A stretch of 64,000 bases of DNA from Parietichytrium sp. I65-24A. Its lineage: Eukaryota; Sar; Bigyra; Thraustochytrida; Thraustochytriidae. The position numbers were made by a program, and so were the translations under genes. The DNA lies in assembly GCA_012862575.1 (NCBI GenBank), contig BLSF01000021.1:186001-250000 (forward strand). The letters run 5' to 3'. The notes below the pieces were generated by a model. The model had not been told where the DNA came from. It was given only the letters and a program-made list of their open reading frames with translations, and searched no databases. Shown one piece after another: positions 9,988 through 19,473 of this stretch; the stretch's first letter is position 1; each line of letters opens with the position of its first letter.

Positions 9988-11364
9988 ATGTTCCACGAAG
10001 GGCTGTTCGACGCGTCGTTCCACGGTCGCGATGACGACGTGCTGCGCGGCATCTTCGACGCGCCGGAGTCGGTGTCCGCGCGCAACGCGGCGGGGAACCA
10101 GTGCGTGCACGCGGCCGCGCACGGGGGCCACGCGCGAGCGGTGCAGCTGCTGGTGCGCGCGGGCGCGGACCCCGACGCGCGCGGGCGCGGGGGCAACGCG
10201 CCGCTGCACCTGGCCTGCGCGCGCGGGAGGACCGCCGCGGTGGAGGCGCTCCTGCGCGCGGGCGCGGACCCCACCGTGCGCAACGCGGCGGGGCTGTCCC
10301 CGCGAGACGCCGCGGCAGCCGCCATCGAGGAGGTGGCGGCGGGCGTCTGGCGCGCGGACGGGGACCCCCCGCGCGACGCGGACCTGCGCGAGTGCGCGGC
10401 ATTGCTGGACAAGTGGGTGATCAGCCGCTGCGCGTTCCTGCCCGCGGCGCAGGCGTCTCGGGAGCGAGAGCAAGGGCGAGGGCAAGGGCAAGGGGAAGGG
10501 CGAACGCGCGGACAAGACGCGGGAAAGGAGGCGGCCGCGGAGACGGGCAAGGTGGATGCGCGGGCGTTGCTGGAGGTCGTCAAGCCGCTCATTGCGGACG
10601 CGAGGCTCAAGGCGATGGGAAAGCAACGGAGCACGTTCCCGGTGATGGGGCCGTCGATGCCGGCGCCAACGCCAGCGCCAACGCCAGCGCCAATGACGAC
10701 TACTTCGACGGCGACAACGGCTGACGCAGCGATTGCGCACGAGCAAGGGGCAGACGAGGCCGGGAAAGTTGACGAGGCCGGGGGTGGCACGACGGAGGAG
10801 GATGCGATCAAGCCACTGGCAGGGCACATTGCGGGGCTGTCTCTGCAAAAGAAGAACGGGTACTTTGTAGAGATTGACGGCGAACAAATCTTTGTTAGTT
10901 TGGATGATGGTGATGATCAGAGCGATGAGGAAGCCGACGATGACGACGAGGACGAGGACGAGGAGGAGTCTGAGCTAGTCCCAAGCCCCGAGCGCACGGA
11001 GCGCACGGAGAGCAAGGAAGTGGGCGTTAGCTACACAAGTAGAGACGGAGAAAGCACTGAGGAACAGAGCTCCAGCGCAGCTTCTGCTACGGAGGAAAGG
11101 GGCGGCGAAGAAAGGCTCTCGTTCACGCTGATACCCGGATCGTTCGGTCTAGGCATACAGCTGGAAGAGAGCGGGCGACTCACTCGGGTCAGTGCACTGC
11201 ACCCGCAAGGCCCGGCTACTGGTGCAGGCGTTCTCGTTGGGGATTTGCTTTGCGACGTAAACGGCACTGACACCTCCGGAATGCTTTTAGGAAACGTGAA
11301 GCAGCTCCTATCGGAAGAGTCGCACTACAACGAAGAAATTTCCCTCACCTTTTTAAGACTGTGA
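9988..11364 (+). CDS. Ankyrin-repeat protein with C-terminal PDZ domain
   Basis: A single exon of about 458 residues. I chose MFHEGLFDASF at 9988 because the longer reading frame begins in the low-complexity promoter repeat. Ankyrin repeats cover about residues 5-110, with canonical NQCVHAAAHGGHARAVQLLV and NAPLHLACARGRTAAVEALL helices. A Gln/Gly/Arg-rich linker, an Ala/Pro/Thr stretch and a strongly acidic segment (about 300-340) follow. The last 85 residues are a PDZ-like fold (FTLIPGSFGLGIQLEE, GVLVGDLLCDVNGTD). Ankyrin plus PDZ suggests a scaffold that binds protein C-termini. The 5' half is extremely GC-rich compared with the 3' half. No catalytic motif is seen. Confidence 0.85.
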   Translation: MFHEGLFDASFHGRDDDVLRGIFDAPESVSARNAAGNQCVHAAAHGGHARAVQLLVRAGADPDARGRGGNAPLHLACARGRTAAVEALLRAGADPTVRNAAGLSPRDAAAAAIEEVAAGVWRADGDPPRDADLRECAALLDKWVISRCAFLPAAQASREREQGRGQGQGEGRTRGQDAGKEAAAETGKVDARALLEVVKPLIADARLKAMGKQRSTFPVMGPSMPAPTPAPTPAPMTTTSTATTADAAIAHEQGADEAGKVDEAGGGTTEEDAIKPLAGHIAGLSLQKKNGYFVEIDGEQIFVSLDDGDDQSDEEADDDDEDEDEEESELVPSPERTERTESKEVGVSYTSRDGESTEEQSSSAASATEERGGEERLSFTLIPGSFGLGIQLEESGRLTRVSALHPQGPATGAGVLVGDLLCDVNGTDTSGMLLGNVKQLLSEESHYNEEISLTFLRL

Positions 11365-12241
11365 GATGTAGAGCCGCAGTTAGAGTAGGGGACCGGGACA
11401 GGGAAACCAATGGTCACTTTAGCGAGTTGACCAAGCATGGAAAGCTCTGGGGAAGTGAGTGCAAAAAAAAAAGCAGCTGCAGGAATGGAGTGGTCCCATT
11501 GCTAATCGGCGCTCTTCAAGTGTGTAAAACGAAAGCTGAGAAAACGCGTGTGTAAAACGAAAGCCGAGAAAACGCAGACCTTCCGCAACCTTTACTTGTA
11601 GCGAACTTTGAGGGGCGACACAGCTGCAACGAATGAACGTTGCTGATGTACAACATAATATGGTGTCCATGAGAATTTGTGCGAGTACTTTTTGAAAAGC
11701 AGTACTCTTGATGTTTTAGTTCATTAGCAAGCCAACTTGACGTGCTTTAGGCTGCGCAAAGCTGGGTAATGTTGAAAAGAAAAGAAAAAGCATGACCATT
11801 GAGCTTCACGTGAGCTTTTCGTGCTCGTCGAATCTCAAATTCCATTTATTTAAAGTTGATCTTCTTTTCATTCTTTCGACTTGTAATCTCAACCTTTGAG
11901 GCGGGCAAGACGAGGCAGATACTTTAAAACAACGACATATCTCAGAAAGTTGATTTTTTAATTTTACTCTTGAAACCACGTGGTCGAAACAAAAGCATTC
12001 CGCCGAGCAGAAGCTGAGGGGCCTGTCTTTCTTGAAAGCCGTTGGCTTCACCAAGGAGCCTGAACCTCTCTTTGCTAACGATGCTGAGGTGACTGAGGTG
12101 CAGTGAAACTCCCATCTGGAAGAATTTGGTTCTTCACCATGCAAGAGCTTAATAAAAAAGAAAAACAAATCGGAATAATGTAAACAAAAACATATTATTT
12201 ACTGAGTTGAAGAGGTCTCGAGGGTACAAAAAGGCGAGGCT
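11365..12241. other. Convergent intergenic region with 28-bp tandem repeat
   Basis: No gene is supported. A two-copy direct repeat of about 28 bp occupies 11521-11575. An AATAAA near 12151 and AT-rich sequence close to the PI3K stop are consistent with 3' ends of the two convergent genes. Confidence 0.5.
11521..11575. repeat. Two-copy 28-bp tandem repeat
   Basis: Two copies of a 27-bp unit beginning TGTGTAAAACGAAAGC, spaced at 28 bp and differing at one base (GCTGAG versus GCCGAG). A recent tandem duplication in a 3' flank. Confidence 0.85.
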
Positions 12242-15200
12242 TTAGCCTGTCTTGAAATTGTGCAAAACATTATCCACGCGGCGATAGGTGTCGTTGAGAC
12301 TGTTTTGAATCTCCCTTTTAAAAGTCTCTGCAGCCTCCTCGTCGGTCCTGTCCAGCGCGAGCTTGTCGCACATGTAGCGAATATCTTGAGCACAAGTCAA
12401 CTCCGGCATGCCCGCCGGGATCATCAGACGGAATAGGTTAATGAGGGAATTGCCATGCCTTCGTAGAATGTTATACGCTCGGCAGCACAGATCCACAAAT
12501 GTCAAGAACGGCTTATCGTTCTTTCCACCCATCACAAAGGCCATCTCCTTGGTGAAGACAAAAGGAGTTCGCTCGCGCTTGAGCCCAAATTTACTCTTGA
12601 AGTGGCCGAGAAAGTGACCAAAATCAATGTGAAAGAGCCGGCCATCTCGCTTGATCATAATATTGTCAGCATGGCGATCTCCTATGCCCATCACATACGT
12701 CGCAACGCAGTAACCTGCACACGACTGCACAAAGTTATCCACGACCTTCGAAAAGTCTTGGCCTGCGTTGCAATCCTGAAGCCAGATTCGCAGAGACCTG
12801 GCGCTCAGAGCGCCGAGCTTCCCATGCTTCTTCTGAATTCCAGCAGTGGTTTCGGAATTGGTCACGATTTCAAGCATCCCCAGCTCGTCCCCAGTGGAAA
12901 TGCAGCCGTAAAGAGTCATTTTGAGGTCCAAGCCCTCGTCAAGCCAAAGCTGATTCATGATACGCAGCATTTGCAGCGTCATCTGGTCCTGTCTGAGGTC
13001 GTCTCCGCATTTGAACATTACCAGAGTTGATTCTCCTCCACCTTCTTGCGGGTCCACGGAGGAGAATTTGAGCCACAGCGGCTTCTTTTTGGAGTTCATC
13101 ACCTTACAGCTCGAAACGACCATTTCGCTTAGCACAATTTTCGGGTTTAAGCAAAGCTGAAAGGACGGTGGAAGATGCACGTTCACCTTCCCGAGCTCTT
13201 CACGGACAAAATTTAAACGATCGACCTTTGAAGAAAATTTGTTCTTGGTCACCCCTACAGCAACCTGCTTGAGCAGGTTCTGCACGTCAACCTGCTGACT
13301 CAGATCTTGGAGGTGCATGGGGCTTGAGTTGCCCAGGTAGGCACGGAGCATGAGGCCGTATCTTGGCGCGAATCTCTTGTTGTGCATCTCTGCCCTCAGC
13401 GACCAGAAAAAGCGAGTCCCAATTTCACGAGGATTCTGCCAGGCCCTCCGCAGAAGAAACCGCGCCAAAGACGACTCATGATAAGGCTCGTACTTGAGAA
13501 CCTGAATAAGCTGCATCATGAGCTCCAAAAGCTCTTCGTCGCTCACCGCCTCTAAGCATCGAACGGCAAACTCGCGTACCCTGTAGTCGCCCTGTACACA
13601 GTCCAAGAGTTCAAGAGCCTGAAGCGTACCAGGCGACTTCCATTCCCCGAGAAGCTCCAGAGCTTCTTCGCGCTGTTCTGCGTTGGTCCAGTCCACAGCA
13701 AACATGACTCTTGGAAGAGCGGTCGGGAGGTTCATCAACTTGTGCCGATCATCCCACAAGAGAGCCTTGTCTGTATCATTGATAGAATACACTTCAATGG
13801 AGTCCATCATTAGTATTGCAAACCCGGCTTCTGAAACCTCAGCCGGTATGTCCACATCAGTCCGAAAGCGACGCTTTTCGGACTGGCCTGAAGGACTCGA
13901 CGAACCCCACTTGAGTCGGCTCAGAATACCACTTTTCTTGCTGCCAGACGAGGGACTCCGTTTATGGCCCTTTCCGGAACTCGACGTGATACCAGAGAGA
14001 TCTGCGCTCGTATGAACGGTGAGGCTCTTGTAACTATTGACACCGAGCATAGACTCGTCCACCGAACCCACGGAACTCAACGAACTTACACGCGAGTGAA
14101 AAGATGTTGACGAGCTTGAATATGCAGACAAACCCGGCGTCTCTACATCTCTGCGCGCTACGGGTGGTGGCAAGGGAAAGTACAGTGGACGCAGGAACTC
14201 GTCAAACTCTAGAACAATCCTCGCATTCCCCTCCAATGGGGTATTCAGACAGAAGAGCCGCTTTTCCGCACTTTGCCGTGGCCACAACACAAGCTCATGC
14301 ATACCACTACGAAAGACATGGCGCTGATCGTAAATCTGAATGCTCGCGCCTGCAAGTATTGCTCCAGATAGATCCGCTGTGCCGGGAGCAACCGGCGGTG
14401 GTGTCGTTACCAAGATCAACGTCGGGTCCGCGCCGAGAGGAGATTGTTGCACCTCGCTTCCAGAAAGCTTCGTCAAGTCGTACAATGTTACGCATAATCG
14501 GGTCGACAGAGGCAGGCTAGAAATAGGAGTGTCAAACCACAGCATTTCTCCCAGGCGAACTGAGAAGCTATCTGGCTTAAATGGCTTGGTGAACTTTGTT
14601 TCGATGGACTGCGAAGCATACACAAGTTGGAAACGCAGACAGAGAGACTCGCAGGACTCAATCTTGCTCAGCCACTGGGTATCTTGAACTCCGATGATGT
14701 TTATACGAAATGGCCATCCTCCTTTCGCAGGCAACATATTTCCCGTGCTCACTTCCTCCCAGGTGTCTTTCACAAGAAGAGATTTTTTGGTGACCTCCAG
14801 CATCATCCGAGACAACTCCTTCGGACTGATGCGCGGTATCCCAGGCAAATCCTCCGGCTCCAGAACTTCGGGAAGCGGGGGAGGTGGCGGGATATTGTCG
14901 TAAAACTCATCGTAGTCATTGTTATTCGGGCTCACAGCGAGACCGCTTGGTATGTCGGCTTCTTTCTCTTTCAGGTTGTGCAATGCGGCGTCAGAATCGT
15001 CCTCTGTGCTCATGATTGTGGAATCCGAAGATATGGATGCCGCGCGGGACGCGAATCTAGAGTTTGAGAATTTCAAAGCATGCGCGCCAGAGCCGTTTGA
15101 GGACGGTGGACACCGCAAGTCCACCAGGGTAGTTGTCATTCGGTGCACCGCAGCTTCCCCGCGGCACAAGTGCGCAATATACTTGTACTGCCGTAATGGG

Positions 15201-18200
15201 ATGTCCCTATACACGAGAAAATCGTTCCTTGATTGAATCTTCATGGCATACACATCGGGGCCAGAAATGTCAATAACACGACCAGACTTCTCGGCATTTT
15301 GAAACGCCTTTTCTACGACTTGCGCAACCGTACTGTTCGTGGTGGCTAGCACGGTGGTTTCCCTGATTTGTTCATCCAGTCCAATGATTTTGATCAAGAT
15401 CTTGCTGCTTGCGCCCATCAGGTCGGGGCGTGTGGAAGGAATCAAGTACACCGGCCAGCACTCGTACAGAACATGAATATCAGCCATACTCAAGCCAACC
15501 TGCTCATAAACCGTCAATGCATGAATGCTCTCTTGATCGCGGACCTCATCGTTCTTGCCGAGCCCTGCAAGGGACTCAATGGACGCTGTGATCCACTCAA
15601 GCTCCTGCGGCGCCATCAGGTGCCTCCGAGAAGATTTTTGCCTGTAGTTGGCAAGGGTCGGCCTCCCGTTCTCAGGGATGGTATCCCTTATTTCTACGTC
15701 CAGGGAGTCGTCTCCGAGTCTGTCTGCGGTCATGGAGCCCGAGTTGAACACGTTCCTCGATGACTGGCTGATCGAATTTCTGGTTTCTAAAGATGCTCTA
15801 CGCATTCGCGAAGAGACCTTGTTGACCACGTCGCGCTTAATTTGGGGACAATCAGCTAAAAAGGTTCGAAAAGCTGCTCCATCCAACACAATGCATCGAC
15901 ATGGACCTTCCTTGACAATCACTGTGGCAGACCGCCGTTCGCGATGAAGGATTGCGATTTCTCCAAAGTACTCCTTCGGCCCCATGACCATTTCTTTCTT
16001 TTTGTGGCCAGCTTCCGCCGTCGCGGCGCCATCGATTGCCGCTCCAGAGGGCACCTCCACCTTCACTAATCCTGACTCGATGATGTAAAATGACGTTCCC
16101 ATGTCCCCGGCCCGTACGATGGCTTCGTTGGTTGAATAAGTCTTATACCTGCATAAGGCCGCTATTGCCTCGAGCTGCTCCCGAGGTACACTTTCGAATA
16201 AGGGTATTTGTTGAAGTGCATCAGCAGATTTTCTCCAAGCTATCCAGGAAGAAGACTCCTGGGCGCCTGGAACTGCATCCAAAAAGGTCGCAAGGTCGTC
16301 GAAAGCTAGAACGAGGGCAACCAGCCCTTTCGTGGAGACAAGGCTATACTGTCTTGGTTCTGCGCTGGAGAGGCCCTCTTCCCCCACGCAATCCCCGGCA
16401 CGAAGATAAGTGTTTCTCTCTGGTATGTGTGCTTCTCCAGACACGATAGCCAGGAACTCGTTGCACTCGTCCCCGTGGCGAAAAATTATTTCGTTGGAAC
16501 GGTATTGTTTGTAGGAGAACAGGCTTGCAAATATATCCATGTGATCTGAGCAGAGCCTTGTAACACTTGCAATACTGCACATTGGGCCGCGCTTGCTTCG
16601 AAGATGGGCCATTTGTGTGAGTTGCTCGCAAACGGTGGGGTATGCGTCTTTTAGCTTGACCAGGCCTTCTTTTCCGCATACGATCAACGTTGAATCGTCC
16701 ACACTCCTAAATCCCACCTTGTGGCGCGCGTCATCGCCATCCAGCGCAAACCTATCCCCGAACCACTGACCTGCTGCGACGACCATCAAGTGCTTTTGCG
16801 CATATGTAACCTCTGTTTTACCTTGCACCACGACGTACAGAGCTAAGAGGGGGTCTGCGACTTCTTCATCATAGATAACCTGCCCCGCTTTGAATCGCTG
16901 CACGTGGAACAAGGACTTGTCGTGGAGAAGCTTCGGGATGTCATCTTCAGTCAGGCCGGCAAGATGAAACAGGATTCTGAAGAATAGCAAGTTGCGAATA
17001 TCCACGACGGCCTCTCCATGGTCAAGCTCGTTCAACGGGACAAACTCAACTTGAGCTGAAGGGTCGTTCTTATACATCTTGCTTTTCTTTCGAATAGGCA
17101 GAACAGCAGGCGGCGCCTCGCTTGGATCTCCTTCTGGGAGTCCTTCAAAGTCCGAAAGCCTGCCGCCGCTTTCTTCGTTGCCTAGTTCCTGAGACGTGGG
17201 ATCTTCGACTTCTTGAATCTGGGAGGGGTGAGTAATGTTAACCACTTTGAGGTAGTTGCACGGGACGACGCCCTTTTTGCCCTGGTCATTCTGAGCCATC
17301 CACCACTCCATCCCCTTGACGGGGGTGACCCACAGGAAGTCACCTTTCGTGAAGCTTAGCTCTCCTTTCTCGCGAGCGTAAAAGTCATACTGACAAATTG
17401 CCACAGATCCCAAATCCTTGTCCTCGTCGGACTGGCTGAGAGCGTCGCTCTCCGCGCTTGACTCCTCTTCGGCGTCACTGTAGTCCTTTTCTTCCTCTGG
17501 AACTCTACTTGCCGAGTCAAATTGTGGATTCACACTTTCAAAGCTTGCTGATTTCGTGACGGGATGTTCGGTGCTTTCGTCCTCGTCGCTCCCCTCCTCC
17601 TCCTCCTCCTCCTCCCCAGAGCTGTCAACAATACTCACGTAGTTGTACGGAACGAGTCCAGTCTCTCCGTCCTTCTCAGCGACCCACCACTGCTCTCCAT
17701 CCACTTTATGTACATATAAATCGTCGCCTTGATTGAAGGATAGCTGTTGCGAATTTTCCGCATTGAAATTAAAGAGTCCGACTGCAAGCACAAACTCTTG
17801 CTCGTCATCGTCCTCATCGGAATCCTCGACATTTTCTTCCTCATCTCCGTTAATCCCGCCGAAATCACCATGGGCATACCCGCGAGCTTGGTCCTCTGCC
17901 CCAGATTCACTCGCAATGTGGTTGGATACCTTGCGAAGTAGCTCGCTCTCCCCTCTTCCGCTGCCTCCCACCGCCTCCTCCGTACTCCGCTTGCCGCTGA
18001 CGATCAGAGTCGAAAGCTCTTGCGGATCCCAGTCTACGGGCTTGAGCTTTAGATAGTTTCGAGGCAGGAAACCAAATTTCCCGTTCAAATTTGCGGGCCA
18101 CCAGTCCTTCTGGTCCCGGGGACTGACCAACACTATGTCTCCTGCCGATATTGACAACACCTGGTTGCTAGGATTCCCTGCAAAGTCATACAGTGCCACC

Positions 18201-18268
18201 GCCCACCTGTCCTGCTCCTGTCTGCCGGTGCTGCCATTTCTCCTCCCGCCGCCATTTGTATCAGACAT
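12242..18268 (-). CDS. Class I phosphoinositide 3-kinase with three SH3 and three cyclic-nucleotide-binding domains
   Basis: One uninterrupted frame of 2008 residues. Order: SH3 at about 21-76 (ALYDFAGN, WWPAN), 159-214 and 287-344, separated by acidic linkers. Three cNMP-binding folds follow at about 450-545, 575-665 and 684-805. The third has a good phosphate-binding cassette (FGE at 768-770, RRSATV at 778-783); the first two are degenerate. Next come a Ras-binding-like domain (about 950-1055), a C2 domain (about 1183-1370), a Ser-rich insert, a helical domain (about 1520-1700) and the kinase (about 1725-1990). The kinase has [20 protein letters not shown], and a basic activation loop KSKFGLKRER. 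That loop is typical of class I enzymes, which make PI(3,4,5)P3 from PI(4,5)P2. No adaptor (p85)-binding domain is seen; the SH3/cNBD array takes its place. Nothing suggests a frameshift. Confidence 0.93.
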   Translation of the reverse strand: MSDTNGGGRRNGSTGRQEQDRWAVALYDFAGNPSNQVLSISAGDIVLVSPRDQKDWWPANLNGKFGFLPRNYLKLKPVDWDPQELSTLIVSGKRSTEEAVGGSGRGESELLRKVSNHIASESGAEDQARGYAHGDFGGINGDEEENVEDSDEDDDEQEFVLAVGLFNFNAENSQQLSFNQGDDLYVHKVDGEQWWVAEKDGETGLVPYNYVSIVDSSGEEEEEEEGSDEDESTEHPVTKSASFESVNPQFDSASRVPEEEKDYSDAEEESSAESDALSQSDEDKDLGSVAICQYDFYAREKGELSFTKGDFLWVTPVKGMEWWMAQNDQGKKGVVPCNYLKVVNITHPSQIQEVEDPTSQELGNEESGGRLSDFEGLPEGDPSEAPPAVLPIRKKSKMYKNDPSAQVEFVPLNELDHGEAVVDIRNLLFFRILFHLAGLTEDDIPKLLHDKSLFHVQRFKAGQVIYDEEVADPLLALYVVVQGKTEVTYAQKHLMVVAAGQWFGDRFALDGDDARHKVGFRSVDDSTLIVCGKEGLVKLKDAYPTVCEQLTQMAHLRSKRGPMCSIASVTRLCSDHMDIFASLFSYKQYRSNEIIFRHGDECNEFLAIVSGEAHIPERNTYLRAGDCVGEEGLSSAEPRQYSLVSTKGLVALVLAFDDLATFLDAVPGAQESSSWIAWRKSADALQQIPLFESVPREQLEAIAALCRYKTYSTNEAIVRAGDMGTSFYIIESGLVKVEVPSGAAIDGAATAEAGHKKKEMVMGPKEYFGEIAILHRERRSATVIVKEGPCRCIVLDGAAFRTFLADCPQIKRDVVNKVSSRMRRASLETRNSISQSSRNVFNSGSMTADRLGDDSLDVEIRDTIPENGRPTLANYRQKSSRRHLMAPQELEWITASIESLAGLGKNDEVRDQESIHALTVYEQVGLSMADIHVLYECWPVYLIPSTRPDLMGASSKILIKIIGLDEQIRETTVLATTNSTVAQVVEKAFQNAEKSGRVIDISGPDVYAMKIQSRNDFLVYRDIPLRQYKYIAHLCRGEAAVHRMTTTLVDLRCPPSSNGSGAHALKFSNSRFASRAASISSDSTIMSTEDDSDAALHNLKEKEADIPSGLAVSPNNNDYDEFYDNIPPPPPLPEVLEPEDLPGIPRISPKELSRMMLEVTKKSLLVKDTWEEVSTGNMLPAKGGWPFRINIIGVQDTQWLSKIESCESLCLRFQLVYASQSIETKFTKPFKPDSFSVRLGEMLWFDTPISSLPLSTRLCVTLYDLTKLSGSEVQQSPLGADPTLILVTTPPPVAPGTADLSGAILAGASIQIYDQRHVFRSGMHELVLWPRQSAEKRLFCLNTPLEGNARIVLEFDEFLRPLYFPLPPPVARRDVETPGLSAYSSSSTSFHSRVSSLSSVGSVDESMLGVNSYKSLTVHTSADLSGITSSSGKGHKRSPSSGSKKSGILSRLKWGSSSPSGQSEKRRFRTDVDIPAEVSEAGFAILMMDSIEVYSINDTDKALLWDDRHKLMNLPTALPRVMFAVDWTNAEQREEALELLGEWKSPGTLQALELLDCVQGDYRVREFAVRCLEAVSDEELLELMMQLIQVLKYEPYHESSLARFLLRRAWQNPREIGTRFFWSLRAEMHNKRFAPRYGLMLRAYLGNSSPMHLQDLSQQVDVQNLLKQVAVGVTKNKFSSKVDRLNFVREELGKVNVHLPPSFQLCLNPKIVLSEMVVSSCKVMNSKKKPLWLKFSSVDPQEGGGESTLVMFKCGDDLRQDQMTLQMLRIMNQLWLDEGLDLKMTLYGCISTGDELGMLEIVTNSETTAGIQKKHGKLGALSARSLRIWLQDCNAGQDFSKVVDNFVQSCAGYCVATYVMGIGDRHADNIMIKRDGRLFHIDFGHFLGHFKSKFGLKRERTPFVFTKEMAFVMGGKNDKPFLTFVDLCCRAYNILRRHGNSLINLFRLMIPAGMPELTCAQDIRYMCDKLALDRTDEEAAETFKREIQNSLNDTYRRVDNVLHNFKTG

Positions 18269-18528
18269 CGCCAGCTCGGTCCTCCTCCAGGGCCATTACA
18301 ACGGCGGACCACCCGCCCAAGATACTTTCTGTATTCCCTCTCCCAGTGCGCCGACGTTGATCTAGCTACACCTTGACCGCTGGCCCAGCAGCTCGAACAC
18401 CGTTTCCCAGCAAGACTTTGCCCGTCCTTCGCCAGCTCGGCCAATACAAACGCAGTCGCCTCGCGCGACAAATTGAGCCACTCGCGCTTCACCTTGTAAC
18501 CGATGATGGGCCGCTGGAAGGCTGGATA

Positions 18529-18573
18529 AATGAATGAATGAATGAATGAATGGATGGATGGATGGATGGATGA
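18529..18573. repeat. (AATG)n/(GATG)n microsatellite
   Basis: About five AATG units merge into about six GATG units, 260 bp upstream of the PI3K start. Confidence 0.9.
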
Positions 18574-18691
18574 CGGAAGGGAGGAAAGGATGATTGTGCG
18601 AACGTTCCAACGTTCCTCGGGGGCTCGCGCGGACGGCGGGGACGGTGACGGTGACGAGTCCTAGCGCACGCGGCTGCTGGCAGGTAGCACT

Positions 18692-18726
18692 CCTTTCACC
18701 TTTCACCTTTCACCTTTCACCTTTCA
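18692..18726. repeat. Heptamer tandem repeat CCTTTCA x5
   Basis: Five perfect copies of CCTTTCA in tandem, in the region between the PI3K and sulfatase genes. Confidence 0.9.
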
Positions 18727-18870
18727 GGTTCGGAGGGCTTGCTTTGCTTCCCCTCGCGGTTGCTTTGCTCTATCTTGCCTCTTGTTTTTTTTGGTTAGAG
18801 AGGAGAATGAACGAACCGGATTGCGATGACGTCAGCAGGCTAGGCAACGTCATTGAGGATCTCACTGTGT

Positions 18871-18928
18871 GTTGATTGATGTTGATTGACTTGATGTTGA
18901 TTGATTGACTGATTGACTGATTGACTCA
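18871..18928. repeat. TTGATTGAC-type tandem repeat
   Basis: Imperfect repeats of TTGATTGA/TTGACTGA over about 58 bp. The same family of units occurs at 963-990, near 5310 and near 41775. Confidence 0.85.
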
Positions 18929-19005
18929 GTGCATGAATAGGTAGGTTCATGAAGTTCTGAATTTTGAAAACATGAACACATGAAAACCATACCATGAAAT
19001 CACAA

Positions 19006-19200
19006 TCACAATCGATGATTCTCTGCTTTTGGTTTTAGTTTTGACCGCTCTTCCGATGCGTTCTGCTCGCAGTCAATGCCCTCGAAGATGGTAAGTTTGG
19101 AGATGTCAACCGGGTGGTGTCCAGTAGGAGGCTCCGCGAAAGTGGGAACCGGTAGAACCGGTTCACTGATGGCGAGAGATGTGGTGGATGGCGGATTCAT
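19006..19200 (-). CDS. Possible small hypothetical protein (64 codons)
   Basis: A short minus-strand frame starting at the ATG at 19200. Its composition looks like protein rather than random sequence: MNPPSTTSLAISEPVLPVP, then PPTGHHPVDISKL and FEGIDCEQ. No domain, signal peptide or membrane segment is visible. It lies 270 bp past the sulfatase stop on the same strand, so it could also be translated-looking 3' sequence or an unrecognised exon. I do not recognise a family. Confidence 0.25.
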   Translation of the reverse strand: MNPPSTTSLAISEPVLPVPTFAEPPTGHHPVDISKLTIFEGIDCEQNASEERSKLKPKAENHRL

Positions 19201-19473
19201 TTTCTCCTTTTCTTCCAACTTGAGACCATGCAAGCTAATCGAGGTGACACACCGAACAGCATGTTCGGAAAACGTTGAAGGGGATTATGCCTTGATGCGG
19301 CATGGGACTTGAGAGATAATTTGACTCATAAATTGTGTCTTGAAAGTAAAACTATGATCTCAGGTGCTCATGGTGCCTGTGAGCTTGAAGGCGTGGAAGC
19401 GATCTAAGTGTTGAATCTGGCTTTTATCAGTTCTTACGAATGTGAATATTAGTTTTGTATTTGTTTCTGCGTC

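Larger units (their letters stand above)
18269..19005. other. Intergenic region upstream of the PI3K gene, rich in short tandem repeats
   Basis: No gene is supported. It includes tetranucleotide AATG/GATG repeats (18529-18573), five CCTTTCA units (18692-18726) and TTGATTGAC units (18871-18928). The part nearest 18268 should hold the PI3K promoter. Confidence 0.5.

Noticed and set aside
9289-10887. Long minus-strand frame opposite the ankyrin-PDZ gene
   Set aside because: Only its last 143 codons (from 9726 down) belong to a gene, the Cys-rich protein. The rest is the GC-rich antisense shadow of the ankyrin repeats.
11806-12168. 120-codon minus-strand frame after the PI3K stop
   Set aside because: No domain, AT-rich, lies where a 3' end is expected.
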